Of a DNA stretch of 45,422 nucleotides, positions 7,341-16,266 are shown piece after piece. The DNA is taken from assembly GCA_002373675.1 (NCBI GenBank), contig DFLF01000006.1, forward strand, positions 1 through 45,422, written 5' to 3'. Each line of letters opens with the position of its first letter. Position 1 is the stretch's first letter. The stretch comes from Pseudobutyrivibrio sp. UBA3626. Lineage in GTDB: Bacteria; Bacillota; Clostridia; Lachnospirales; Lachnospiraceae. A program made the position numbers and the translations under genes. The notes under the pieces are model-generated. The model was not told the origin of the DNA, made no database searches, and saw only the letters and a program-made list of their open reading frames with translations.

Positions 7341-8435
7341 TTAGAATTCATTTATAACATCAATAACATACTTTACTTCATCATCCTTCATTCCATAAAA
7401 CATAGGGATGCTCAATTCAGTTCTACTAATCTCTTCCGCAACTGGAAGTTTTCCTTGCTTAACGCGTAAATCTTTATAGCATTCTTGAAGATGAATTGGA
7501 ATTGGGTAATGCTTATTAGTACCAATGCCTCTATCCTTCAAATACTTTTCTAAATCATCCCTTTCTTTACACCGAATACCAAACACATGCCATACAGGTG
7601 CACAATTAGAATCAACAGTAGGAAGGATAACCTTAGAATTGTGAATTCCATTTAAATACATATCTGCAATTCTTTTTCTCTGATCATTCATCCTCTCTAA
7701 ATGTTGAAGCTTAACAGAAAGAAATGCAGCTTGCATTTCATCAAGACGACTATTATTACCTTTATAAATATGGTGATATTTGTAATCCGAGCCATAATTA
7801 CCCAATGCTCTAATCTTATCAGCTAATTCTTTATTATTAGTAACAACAGCACCACCATCTCCTAACGCACCTAGGTTTTTACCGGGATAAAAACTAAATC
7901 CAGCGGCATCTCCAAATGTTCCTACTTTTTTACCTTTATAAGTTGCACCATGTGCTTGCGCACAATCCTCTATGATTTTCAAGTTATGCTTTCTTGAAAT
8001 GCAAATAATTGTATCCATATCACAAGGTTGCCCATATAAGTGTACAGGAATAATAGCCTTCGTATCATGTGTTATTGCATCTTCAATCATTAAAGACTCT
8101 ATATTAAATGTATGAATATCTGGTTCAACGAATATGGGTTTTGCACCAACATATGTTACTGCTAATGCGGTAGCTATATATGTATTGGATGGAACTATAA
8201 CTTCATCTCCATTTCCTATATCCATAGCCTTAAGAATAAGCATTAAAGCATCAAGTCCATTACCAACACCGACACAGTAACTTGCTCCACAATACTCAGC
8301 AAATGAAGATTCAAACTTTTTGTCCTCATTACCATCTATATACCAAGAATTATTCAACACTCTTTCAAATGCCTCTTTTAATTCTTTATTTAATTCCTGT
8401 TCCATCGGCTTAAACGATACAAAAGGTATATTCAT
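7341..8435 (-). CDS. DegT/DnrJ/EryC1/StrS aminotransferase, FdtB/QdtB-like
   Basis: A 364-aa PLP-dependent sugar aminotransferase. The N-terminal MNIPFVSFKPME and GVGNGLDALMLIL are typical. DCAQAHGA binds PLP, and the Schiff-base Lys is in YPGKNLGALGDGG (about residue 187). The start at 8435 has GGAGAG 7 nt upstream; an in-frame ATG at 8450 overlaps fdtA. Next to an FdtA-like isomerase this fits amination at C3 of a dTDP-3-keto-6-deoxyhexose, giving dTDP-Fuc3N or dTDP-Qui3N. The RmlA and RmlB enzymes that make the precursor are not in the window. Confidence 0.88.
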   Translation of the reverse strand: MNIPFVSFKPMEQELNKELKEAFERVLNNSWYIDGNEDKKFESSFAEYCGASYCVGVGNGLDALMLILKAMDIGNGDEVIVPSNTYIATALAVTYVGAKPIFVEPDIHTFNIESLMIEDAITHDTKAIIPVHLYGQPCDMDTIICISRKHNLKIIEDCAQAHGATYKGKKVGTFGDAAGFSFYPGKNLGALGDGGAVVTNNKELADKIRALGNYGSDYKYHHIYKGNNSRLDEMQAAFLSVKLQHLERMNDQRKRIADMYLNGIHNSKVILPTVDSNCAPVWHVFGIRCKERDDLEKYLKDRGIGTNKHYPIPIHLQECYKDLRVKQGKLPVAEEISRTELSIPMFYGMKDDEVKYVIDVINEF

Positions 8436-8439
8436 ACTA

Positions 8440-8868
8440 TTACTCTCCATCTACAGAATCTGTATCACCACAGTTTTTTACATATTCAAGAAATTCATCA
8501 TAGTCTCTTATATAGTCCGATTCATCATACAATTCTGACGCCAGTACCATAAGAACCGCATCCGGTGAGAAGTCATACATCTCTCTCCACATAGCGTTAG
8601 AAACATAGAGTCCTTCGTATGGTCTCTCAAGTGGAATTACTTTCTTTTCTTTACCATTATCGAGTCTTATTTTACAGCTCCCATGTATACAAACCAAAAT
8701 CTGTTGTAATGACTTATGGGCATGACGTCCTCTAATAACATCATTAATAGTGTCATACATGTAATATACTCGCTTAACACGAAAAGGTATATCTTTAAAC
8801 TCTTCTAGTGAAACAAGCTGTCCACGATTATCTCCGTGTGGTTGAAATACATATTTTATTACTTGCAT
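8440..8868 (-). CDS. dTDP-4-oxo-6-deoxyhexose 3,4-ketoisomerase (FdtA/QdtA-like cupin)
   Basis: A 142-aa WxcM/FdtA-type cupin. HGDNRGQLVSLEE near the start, RGRHAHKSLQQ (about 47-57, the His pair of the active site), and LERPYEGLYVSNAMWREM are the family hallmarks. It shifts the keto group from C4 to C3 of dTDP-4-keto-6-deoxyglucose ahead of FdtB. The ATG at 8868 (MQVIKY) has GGAG 7 nt upstream; the longer reading begins with TTG. Whether the product is the galacto (Fuc3N) or gluco (Qui3N) form cannot be decided here. Confidence 0.88.
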   Translation of the reverse strand: MQVIKYVFQPHGDNRGQLVSLEEFKDIPFRVKRVYYMYDTINDVIRGRHAHKSLQQILVCIHGSCKIRLDNGKEKKVIPLERPYEGLYVSNAMWREMYDFSPDAVLMVLASELYDESDYIRDYDEFLEYVKNCGDTDSVDGE

Positions 8869-8881
8869 TCTTTTCTCCAAT

Positions 8882-8944
8882 CTATATATCTATGAGTTCT
8901 TCTACATAGTCTGCATCAATGTTTATATTTGTATATTTCTTCAT
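8882..8944 (-). other. 20-codon ORF remnant
   Basis: MKKYTNINIDADYVEELIDI then stop, just upstream of fdtA. There is no ribosome binding site. It may be the end of a deleted gene or chance. It lies between fdtA and a truncated acyltransferase gene, in an area with other deletion scars. Confidence 0.2.
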
Positions 8945-8978
8945 TACAGATTTTTTTAATATAAATTTTAATTTCCCT

Positions 8979-9437
8979 TTAACTAACAACAATTGTATTT
9001 TTCTTCGGCGTTAGCATTCTTTTTTTAATCTTATTTGTTGATTTTAAAAAATAGAACAGTAAAGGTGCTAGTATTATTAACTGTATATATAACAGCACAT
9101 AGTAATGCGGTCCTGATGCATTAAAATTGATCAGATGTGTCCAAAAGCTATTCCAATAAAACCCTCTATCAATTGCAATACAAAAAACAAAACATGCGAC
9201 AATATAAGGCAATACTATGCCGACTATTCTATTTAGAACTTTTTTATATATTGGCAAAGATGAAGTAGCAAAAGAAATATATGTCGTGATGCCCATTAAG
9301 AGAATAAAAAGAGTTACAGAAAAAAATGATATCCTTTGAATACTGTCATTAGGATAAATCGTTCCTTTTAGATGATCTGTTAAAACACCTATTATTGCTA
9401 TTGCTTTTGCAATATCTATCCATCGTTCTCTGATCAT
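8979..9437 (-). pseudogene. Acyltransferase-3 (OafA-like) N-terminal fragment
   Basis: A 152-aa product begins RERWIDIAKAIAIIGVLTDH, the start of the acyltransferase-3 family (here with Asp-His in place of the usual His motif). It has about four hydrophobic segments and GPHYYVLLYIQLIILAPLLFYFL. Family members have about 330-360 residues and 10 or more segments, so more than half is missing. The last ten residues (TPKKNTIVVS) do not look like the family and mark a deletion or frameshift. It was probably an O-acetyltransferase for the glycan, now inactive. Confidence 0.7.
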
Positions 9438-9458
9438 AGAAACACTAATCTCACTCCA

Positions 9459-10538
9459 TTATTTTCTTAATGTCTTTTCCCATTCTCTCATATATTGTTT
9501 CGCGACCTTTTTATAATCGTGAACGTCTTCCACATATTTTCTTCCCTTTTTTCCCATCGTTTTTATATTGTTTTTGTTCTTCACAATGTACTCGAGTTGT
9601 CTGTAGATTTGGTTAGAATCTGGTACTATTTCGATAATTGGACATTTTGTTACGCCCAATGAATCTAAGTGCTCGGGTCTTTTCCCTGACAAAACCACTT
9701 TACCTAAAGCCATTGATATACATGCATTCATCCCATACCCATATGACTTACACTGATCTATAACTACGTTTGTCCTTTCAATACATTTTTTGTACTCTTC
9801 AAAAGGCATATGTCCATCTATTATTATTTCTACATCATTAGGATAGTTTTGTTCCAATTTTTTTAACGCTTCTTTTATATACTTAGTTCCTTTTTCTATT
9901 TCACGATTCAACCCGTGAAAAAACACAATTTTGTCTCTTACTATATTGTCTCGATATTCTAAAGAGTCTATGTTAATAGGAAAAGGAATTACATTGCATA
10001 CCTTTCCACAATCATCATAGCCTACTTTATATTCATATGCAGACGGAATGACAACATTTACTTTTTTCAACACTAAGTTATCATTAATACCTCTTACTAA
10101 TCCTTTTAAACTAGATTTATCAAACGCTTTCTGAACATTTAAAGCTTCATCCATCATATAATAATCAAAAAAACCTTCTTTATATTTCTGATATAATTTT
10201 AAATCATAACCAGCAGCAACTAATGACATCGTACAACTCTTTCTTCCTATTCTAGAAACCATCATGCCATTTATTAGATGTCCAAAACATAATGTATTAA
10301 TGAATTGAACAACATCATATCCCGTATATATAGACATCTGACTTAGTGGATATACGTGTGAATAATAAGCTTTTGAAAACCTATTGGAACCTTTTTTATG
10401 AATATGATGTGTTGCCCCTCCAATTTTTTTCCATCCGTCCTCATCTGCAATCAACGTAACATCTGCGCCACATTCTTTTAATCCTTCTTTGAGATATTTA
10501 TGCAAACAGCTATATTCACCCACAAGCAAAACTCTCAA
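9459..10538 (-). CDS. Glycosyltransferase, GT4-like
   Basis: A 359-aa GT-B-type protein. The N-terminal RVLLVGEYSCLHKYLKEGLKE is a Rossmann-like start, and the C-terminal half carries GLNREIEKGTKYIKEAL, NVVIDQCKSYGYGMNACISMALGKVV and a KKGRKYVED tail, as in GT4 enzymes. The start is TTG at 10538, with GGAGG 8 nt upstream. The region just upstream is cut by the ISL3 remnant at about 10560, so the gene may have lost its original upstream partner. Sugar specificity unknown. Confidence 0.75.
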   Translation of the reverse strand: MRVLLVGEYSCLHKYLKEGLKECGADVTLIADEDGWKKIGGATHHIHKKGSNRFSKAYYSHVYPLSQMSIYTGYDVVQFINTLCFGHLINGMMVSRIGRKSCTMSLVAAGYDLKLYQKYKEGFFDYYMMDEALNVQKAFDKSSLKGLVRGINDNLVLKKVNVVIPSAYEYKVGYDDCGKVCNVIPFPINIDSLEYRDNIVRDKIVFFHGLNREIEKGTKYIKEALKKLEQNYPNDVEIIIDGHMPFEEYKKCIERTNVVIDQCKSYGYGMNACISMALGKVVLSGKRPEHLDSLGVTKCPIIEIVPDSNQIYRQLEYIVKNKNNIKTMGKKGRKYVEDVHDYKKVAKQYMREWEKTLRK

Positions 10539-10563
10539 TGTTATCACCTCCTAGACTAATTAT

Positions 10564-11460
10564 TTGTCTATAATTCCTAAAACGCTCTGTATTGACGAAT
10601 TTCATGCCAACTCTGGTTTCTATAGCAAACGTCGAAAAAAGTGGTTTAAAGACGACTACAACGTCAACATCACAGACTGGGAGCGTAGAGTCGTTGTCGA
10701 TGTTCTTCAGCAAAAGACTCTTGCTTTTCTTTCCAAGCATTTCAGACATCATTATCACAAATACGCCAGAGAAAATGTTCGCTTCTTTGTCTGTGACATG
10801 AACGGCTCTTTTATCTCTCTAGCTAAAGAATGCTTTCCAAAAGCTCTTATATGCATTGATAACTTCCATGTCATACAGCGCCTCTCTAAGGCTGTTACTG
10901 ATGTTCGTCGCCGACTCCAAAACGCCTACAAAGATAATAATGATACTGATTCATATAATCTTATGAAACATCTCCAATATCCTCTCTTAATCTGTGGAAT
11001 CAAGTTTTATGACCAATATGGCGACAAAGCTGAAGAAAAGTTTCAGCGACTAGAATCTGCCTTTGAAATAGCACCTGAATTAGAAGAAGTCTATAAAGCG
11101 TATCAAGACTTCCTAGAAATCCTCATAGCAGATGACTTCAAATATCAGCGAGAGTCACTCTCATCATGGATTCAGGAATACAGCTATACCTATGTTAGTG
11201 AACTTTTCACTGCCGTTAACACCATTAAACTCTATAGATCATACATCTTAAATGCTTGGCAATACAACCGCTCCAATGGTCCATGCGAGGGGCTCAACAA
11301 AAAGATTAAGGATGTAAAACGTTCCATGTATGGTGCTCATTCCTTTGAAAATCTAAGAAAACACATCTTGCAAACTTGTGGGAACGTTGATATAAAAAGT
11401 CCAATGCTGGTCATACATTATGACATAAAAAAAGAGGTTCATCCCCTCATCACTAATTAA
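10564..11460 (+). pseudogene. ISL3-family transposase, N-terminally truncated
   Basis: About 298 codons, opposite in direction to the operon, without a proper start. The DDE transposase core is visible: FFVCDMNGSFISLAKECFP followed by CIDNFHVIQRLSKAVTDVRR, and the ISL3-type end SNGPCEGLNKKIKDVKRSMYG with ENLRKHILQTCG. The N-terminal zinc-binding region and the first catalytic part are missing, so it is inactive. It ends about 35 nt before the 3' end of the group II intron. The residual 3' flank of the element may continue beyond the intron at about 13356-13392. Confidence 0.85.
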
Positions 11461-11494
11461 CCAATACTCATCCCGAAAGAAGGTGATATTCAAA

Positions 11495-11560
11495 ATCGAG
11501 TAGGGGGAATTTAATCCCCCTCTCACACCACCATACGTGCCGTTCGGCATACGGCGGTTC
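11495..11560 (-). ncRNA. Group II intron domains V and VI
   Basis: Immediately after the maturase stop, the minus strand reads GAACCGCCGTATGCCGAACG and continues with the complementary arm CACGTATGGTGGTGTGAGAG, the catalytic domain V hairpin. Then comes a GGGGGA/TCCCCC hairpin (domain VI), ending TACTCGAT. Confidence 0.85.
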
Positions 11561-12842
11561 AACATAACTTCAAAGCGTGACGCTCATTATAGTAATCGAG
11601 ACAGCTTACAAGTCCTGCTTTTGCAAATACTACCTTGGAGATTGCTCTGACTACACAAGTCTTTGTAGCGACCCATTGATATCGGTCACCACAATACGAT
11701 GTGAGTCGTGCAAGGTCTTTGTTTACGCCTAATTTCTGCAATCCCCATTGACGTTTCTTTGGTACTTTCCATTGCTTCCAGATAATTACCCGAAGCCTCG
11801 TTCTTAGATGCGCGTCAATTTCAGCCATCGCTGTTTTCATGGAGCCAAGGGCAAAGTAGTTTATCCACCCTCTTGTTACCTGATTGATTTTCGCAATCTT
11901 ACCTGTGACTGTTCCAGGCATTTTTCTACAAGTCAGTTCTTTAAGCTTTCGCTTAAGCTTAGCCACCGAGTCTTGATGCGGTTTGCATTTCCATTCGTTA
12001 GCCTTGCCTTCCTTATAGAAACCGAAGCCCAGGTATTTCAGCTTCTGCGGTCTTGTGATATGGGTCTTGGTCATGTTAACCTTTAACCCAAGTTTCCTCT
12101 GTATCCAGTCCGTCACTGTCCGCATTACACGCTTCGCACTTGCTTCGCTCCTGACAGCTATAACGCAGTCGTCAGCGTATCTTGTAAACCGAAGTTGTCT
12201 TGCTTCCAGTTCCTTGTCCAGTTCATTCAGCATGATGTTTGATAGTAACGGTGACAGGTTTCCGCCCTGTGGGGTTCCGAGTTTTGTTTCCTCATATCCC
12301 TGTGGCGTCATGACTCCTGCTTTGAGGTACTTACGGATTAGCGACTCTGTATCTCCATCATTGATGATGTTATGGACAAGACTCATGAGCTTGTCCTGTG
12401 GTACGTTGTCAAAGAATTTCTCCAAGTCGATATCTACTATCCACTCGTAACCCTCGTTCAGGTAAATGAGCAGTTGTCTAATTGCCATTTCGCAGCTTCT
12501 GTTTGGTCTGAAGCCGTAGCTCCATTCCGAGAACAGAGGCTCGCACATAGGGCTTATTACCTGCACTATGCCTTGCTGAATTACCCTGTCCATTACGGTC
12601 GGGATTCCGAGTTTTCTCATTCCGCCGTTTGGCTTTGGTATTTCTACCCGTCTTACTGGCTGGGGGTTGTATTTCCTTCGCCTGATTTGCTCTTTGATAT
12701 CGTTCCAGTTCTCTTTGATATAATCTCCGAGTTGTTCGACCGTCACATCATCTACACCGCCTGCACCTTTATTGGCACAGACTCTTTTATATGCGACATT
12801 CATGTTGTCATTGGACAATATCTTCTCCATCAGTTTCGACAT
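11559..12842 (-). CDS. ltrA: Group II intron reverse transcriptase/maturase
   Basis: A 427-aa intron-encoded protein. The fingers/palm reverse transcriptase has IPKPNGGMRKLGIPTVMDRV (about 68-87), GFRPNRSC, VDIDLEKFFDNV (about 136-147), GTPQGGNLSPLLSNI (about 189-203) and the catalytic RYADD (221-225). A maturase (GIIM) region follows, around GWINYF. There is no C-terminal HNH endonuclease, so mobility would use single-stranded or nicked targets. The start ATG at 12842 (MSKLMEKIL) lies inside the intron. It assists splicing and retrohoming of its own intron. No frameshift or stop is visible, so it is probably active. Confidence 0.95.
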   Translation of the reverse strand: MSKLMEKILSNDNMNVAYKRVCANKGAGGVDDVTVEQLGDYIKENWNDIKEQIRRRKYNPQPVRRVEIPKPNGGMRKLGIPTVMDRVIQQGIVQVISPMCEPLFSEWSYGFRPNRSCEMAIRQLLIYLNEGYEWIVDIDLEKFFDNVPQDKLMSLVHNIINDGDTESLIRKYLKAGVMTPQGYEETKLGTPQGGNLSPLLSNIMLNELDKELEARQLRFTRYADDCVIAVRSEASAKRVMRTVTDWIQRKLGLKVNMTKTHITRPQKLKYLGFGFYKEGKANEWKCKPHQDSVAKLKRKLKELTCRKMPGTVTGKIAKINQVTRGWINYFALGSMKTAMAEIDAHLRTRLRVIIWKQWKVPKKRQWGLQKLGVNKDLARLTSYCGDRYQWVATKTCVVRAISKVVFAKAGLVSCLDYYNERHALKLC

Positions 12843-13343
12843 TGCCTTGTGTGCTCTCTCCTTTCCGTTCCCATGGATTTGCCTTAAGTCGTGCGGTATC
12901 TGCTCATTTACGTTTCGCCCTTTCCGCTGTCAGGTATTCCATGGAGCATACATTTGATTACACGGTTACATTGTTCAGCCCTTTAGCTAAGCCCATTTCA
13001 GAGCCATGCCTACTACGGCTTCTGCTGACTTCTCACAGTTCGTTGTTACTGCGGCTAATGAGACCGCCTGCGAGACCTCACGGGATAAGTCTGCCAGTCT
13101 TTCCTCGTCTACCTGCCTGATTTACGCCTACGGGTTACGGTTGCCTTTAGGACTTCACTGCCTTGAGCCAGTTTATCCGCCGTAAACGCCTTATATCAGG
13201 TTTCTGTTCGTCAGGCTACGATTTCGCTATCCCTTCCTCTCGCCTGCACCTCACGATGCAAACCTTGGGAGTCGCTATGGGGTTCGTCGGCAACTACGTC
13301 CCTCGTGGACTTTCACCACAGACTGACGGCATGCCCGTCATAC

Positions 13344-13523
13344 TCAAAAACCCACATATCTTCTATGTGTCCATAAAATGCCACATCTGTCTGTATTAAA
13401 AAAATCCCATTTTATAAACTCATACTCTGAAAGCTTATCTTTCCATCCATCCATGTATTCATCGAATATGGGTGGTACTGGATCATTTGATAACCAGCAA
13501 TAGTGAATAATCTTCGGTATCAT
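13344..13523 (-). pseudogene. GT32-type glycosyltransferase, N-terminal fragment
   Basis: The product begins MIPKIIHYCWLSNDPVPP and continues to YEFIKWDF, the start of GT32 capsular sugar transferases (usually 230-280 aa). The likeness stops at about residue 45, at a run of seven T, and the frame then runs 18 codons into foreign DNA and the intron. AAGGG lies 8 nt upstream of the ATG. The catalytic DxD region is lost, so the gene is dead. It was broken by the ISL3/intron insertion and an associated deletion. Confidence 0.8.
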
Positions 13524-13553
13524 ATTAGTTTCCCTTTCTATCAACCTTCAAAA

Positions 13554-14033
13554 CTATAGTCTAAACAACACTCTTGCAGGCACCCCACCCACACATGTGT
13601 TGGGCGGAACATCTTTTGTAACCACCGCCCCTGCTCCTACTACTGACCCTTTATGTACAGTCACACCGCTCATTATTTGAGCACCATATCCAATCCAACA
13701 ATTATCCTCTATGATTATATCTGATTCTCTCATACCTTGTTGTTTCATTGGAACAATTCTACTCTTATAATTATGGTAAGTTGTTCGAATATGAACATTG
13801 TAACTAATCATACAATTATCACCAATGACAATCTTAGATTCTCGCCCTGCAATTAATTGACCACCATTAACAAAGCTGTTTCTTCCGATAATAATACTTG
13901 AAGGATGCTCAACAAGAGTGTCTCCACCGATTCTTCCACCATGGCTCTCTACTTTTTTTGTGAGATATCTTTCAATACAAACCTTCTTAAATGTCTCGAA
14001 TTTATAAAAGAGCAGACCCACTAGTCGCAACAT
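13554..14033 (-). CDS. Hexapeptide-repeat O-acetyltransferase
   Basis: A 159-aa left-handed beta-helix acetyltransferase of the WbbJ/maltose O-acetyltransferase kind. Repeats run from about residue 45 (IIIGRNSFVNGG) to the end. HIRTTYHNY carries the probable catalytic His. The family-typical IGYGAQIMSGVTVHKGSVVGAG and GVPARVL close it. It overlaps the end of the GT2 gene by 13 nt, so the two are translationally coupled. It probably acetylates the glycan or a precursor. Confidence 0.82.
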   Translation of the reverse strand: MLRLVGLLFYKFETFKKVCIERYLTKKVESHGGRIGGDTLVEHPSSIIIGRNSFVNGGQLIAGRESKIVIGDNCMISYNVHIRTTYHNYKSRIVPMKQQGMRESDIIIEDNCWIGYGAQIMSGVTVHKGSVVGAGAVVTKDVPPNTCVGGVPARVLFRL

Positions 14034-14959
14034 TTACCTTCACCTCTTTTTACCCACCTAATGCAAATCATTTTATAGAGATTTATTGTGATATATTCTG
14101 ATTTAAAAATGAGAAACAGAATCTTAAACAACGAAAAATACTTACCATCTTTCACATCTGCAATGTAATTGCACAGTCTACTATATGCCTCTTCATACCT
14201 CTCTGATTTCTCGGTTGTAACCCTCGAATTAAGATATTTGTCAACTTCCTCTTGTGATACTTTTTCTATATTGCTATAGTTTTTTTGTAAATACAGCGCA
14301 GAAAGCATTTGCCTTAGTGCATTATTTCTTGAAATACCTTTTGTATTAACCCTGTAACTCAGCAAAATTGAATCTGCAATCCCAATCTTGAATCCTTGTT
14401 TTATAGCTCTCAACAAGAAATCATAGTCTTCGCATGCTTTTATTTCTCGATATCCACCTAATACATCATATACTTCTTTTTTTGCAAGCCATGATGGGTG
14501 TGCTACACAATTATCATATCTGAGTAATCTAGCCACAGTTTTACAATTAAAAGAATAATTACTTCTTCTATCAACTATATTGCCTTCTTCCGATATTCTC
14601 CTTAATTCGCACCCTACTAAATCTAGTTTGTGTTTTTTAATGTATTCAATTTGCTCAATAATTCGATTCTTATCAGCAATATCATCTGCATCCATTCTTG
14701 CGATATACTCTCCGTGAACATATCTTAAAGCTTCATTTAAACTCGCAGTAAGACCTATGTTTTTTTTATTCTTTATAGCAATAATTCGAGAATCTTTTTT
14801 TGCATATGACTCAATGAATTGTATTAGCATTTTGTTGTCTGGATTGTCAATAACAATTATAAATTCTATATTTCTATATGTCTGATGCAAAATTGATTCT
14901 ATTGACATTTTAAGGTATTGCTCTGACTCACTATAGGCACTCATTATTACGCTAATCAA
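14021..14959 (-). CDS. Family 2 glycosyltransferase
   Basis: A 312-aa GT-A enzyme. SVIMSAYSESEQYLKMSIES opens the nucleotide-sugar domain, NIGLTASLNEAL follows, and DADD at about residues 90-93 is the metal-binding DxD. ACEDYDFLLRA (about 155-165) gives the catalytic ED. The start is TTG at 14959, with GGAGG 6 nt upstream. The C-terminus has one hydrophobic stretch near 280-300. It adds one sugar of the repeat unit; donor unknown. Confidence 0.9.
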   Translation of the reverse strand: MISVIMSAYSESEQYLKMSIESILHQTYRNIEFIIVIDNPDNKMLIQFIESYAKKDSRIIAIKNKKNIGLTASLNEALRYVHGEYIARMDADDIADKNRIIEQIEYIKKHKLDLVGCELRRISEEGNIVDRRSNYSFNCKTVARLLRYDNCVAHPSWLAKKEVYDVLGGYREIKACEDYDFLLRAIKQGFKIGIADSILLSYRVNTKGISRNNALRQMLSALYLQKNYSNIEKVSQEEVDKYLNSRVTTEKSERYEEAYSRLCNYIADVKDGKYFSLFKILFLIFKSEYITINLYKMICIRWVKRGEGKCCD

Positions 14960-14974
14960 AATTTCCCTCCAGTC

Positions 14975-16243
14975 CTAGTCTTTGGACTTTTTTAATCCTG
15001 ACGAATTTGCAAGTTTGTACAGTAAAACACTTGGTAAAAAATACATATACAGACTTTTGAACAAGATAAAAGACTGTCCTCTCACTAAACTCATAGACAC
15101 AAAAGTTGTTATCAAAAAACCGAAAAATAATTTGAATTTTTTATCATTGGAATATTTAAAAAGGGAATAGTAGAAGCGATATGCTAAACATATGACCATA
15201 GGAATTATTATTATACCTAGCCACCCAGACAAAAGATATGCCTCAGTTGGCAAAAACCCACCTATTCCAAACCATTCCCCTGGTGCAATATAATTTATAG
15301 ATAGATATTCGGCAATGGTAGGCTCATCCAAAAAGAAAACAAAGTTTTTAACATTGCTTTTAAATACAAAACCAGTATTTATCATGTCTTTGCTCATCAG
15401 ATACATTAATGAATTTCCTGGATATGTGTAGTCCTGAAATACAATAGTCCTAATTTTGAACAAATCAGTTATCATAGATGACTCGAGTCCTATTCCTTCA
15501 GTGTTTCCTCTGTTATATCTTACAAACTGTGATGCCATTATAATTACTACAATAATCAGGGAAGGCTTTATGAATTTTTTTAAATCTTTTAGCCCTATCT
15601 TGATATCATAGTATTCTAACGAAACATATAGTATTCCAATAACGGAAGCCAACAGAATCCCTCTATTACCAATGCGAATACAAGTCATAATTGCAGGTAT
15701 TAAAACACTTGACATCATTATTATGTAAGCCATCTTTTTTTGAGACCTTTGCATTAAAAAGAAGTCTATTAGAACAAAAACAAATACATATTCAAGTGCA
15801 ATAAACCACAGTATATTTGACTTAACTACACTTTGATTCTGGTAACTCATTAGGTTTCTATATCTTATATATAGTACAATAAGAAATAGCGACATTATTA
15901 CATGTATACACCAATATATATACTTCCCATATCTTTTGATTCGGTAATGTGGCACCCTTATCTTCAAATCTAAAACAGTTCTTCTTTGCATTATTTCGAA
16001 AAAAAACGCCATACTTACTAAAAAAAGGGCGCAGTAAAGGTTATATGATGTAAGTATCTCAGTATCCGATATGACAACATGAGAAATAGTGTTTGTGTAA
16101 CTATTGTCTATATATCTAGCAAACGATGGCATGACACAGTACAAAACCATGAGTATATACATGGTTCCAAATATTTTATCTTTATTGAAAATATGTATCC
16201 ATATCAGCATCTCAACTGCTGTTATAATGAGCATTGTCAACAT
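14975..16243 (-). CDS. wzy: Oligosaccharide repeat-unit polymerase (Wzy-like)
   Basis: A 422-aa polytopic membrane protein with about 10-12 hydrophobic segments and a larger outside loop around residues 240-330. This is the usual shape of Wzy polymerases, whose sequences are poorly conserved. GGAG lies 9 nt upstream of the ATG at 16243. It is the only gene in the cluster that fits the polymerase role beside wzx. Assignment rests on topology and context. Confidence 0.75.
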   Translation of the reverse strand: MLTMLIITAVEMLIWIHIFNKDKIFGTMYILMVLYCVMPSFARYIDNSYTNTISHVVISDTEILTSYNLYCALFLVSMAFFFEIMQRRTVLDLKIRVPHYRIKRYGKYIYWCIHVIMSLFLIVLYIRYRNLMSYQNQSVVKSNILWFIALEYVFVFVLIDFFLMQRSQKKMAYIIMMSSVLIPAIMTCIRIGNRGILLASVIGILYVSLEYYDIKIGLKDLKKFIKPSLIIVVIIMASQFVRYNRGNTEGIGLESSMITDLFKIRTIVFQDYTYPGNSLMYLMSKDMINTGFVFKSNVKNFVFFLDEPTIAEYLSINYIAPGEWFGIGGFLPTEAYLLSGWLGIIIIPMVICLAYRFYYSLFKYSNDKKFKLFFGFLITTFVSMSLVRGQSFILFKSLYMYFLPSVLLYKLANSSGLKKSKD

Positions 16244-16266
16244 TTACAAATTCTCCAGTATTATAC

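Larger units (their letters stand above)
11495..13355 (-). mobile_element. Group II intron, apparently complete
   Basis: On the minus strand the intron likely begins at GTGGG (13355) and ends at TACTCGAT (11495), about 1.86 kb. Domain I sequence with GTGAAAGTCCAC lies upstream of the reverse transcriptase gene. Domain V and VI sequences lie just after it. The segment is visibly richer in GC than its neighbours, suggesting transfer. The 5' exon ends AGATAT and the 3' exon begins TTTGAATATC. The exact ends are estimated from the 5' GTGxG-type start and the position of domain VI. No HNH endonuclease domain is seen in the encoded protein. Confidence 0.85.

Noticed and set aside
12055..13399. Several plus-strand ORFs of 60-170 codons inside the group II intron
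   Set aside because: They lie opposite the reverse transcriptase or over intron RNA domains, have no ribosome binding sites, and show no family motifs.
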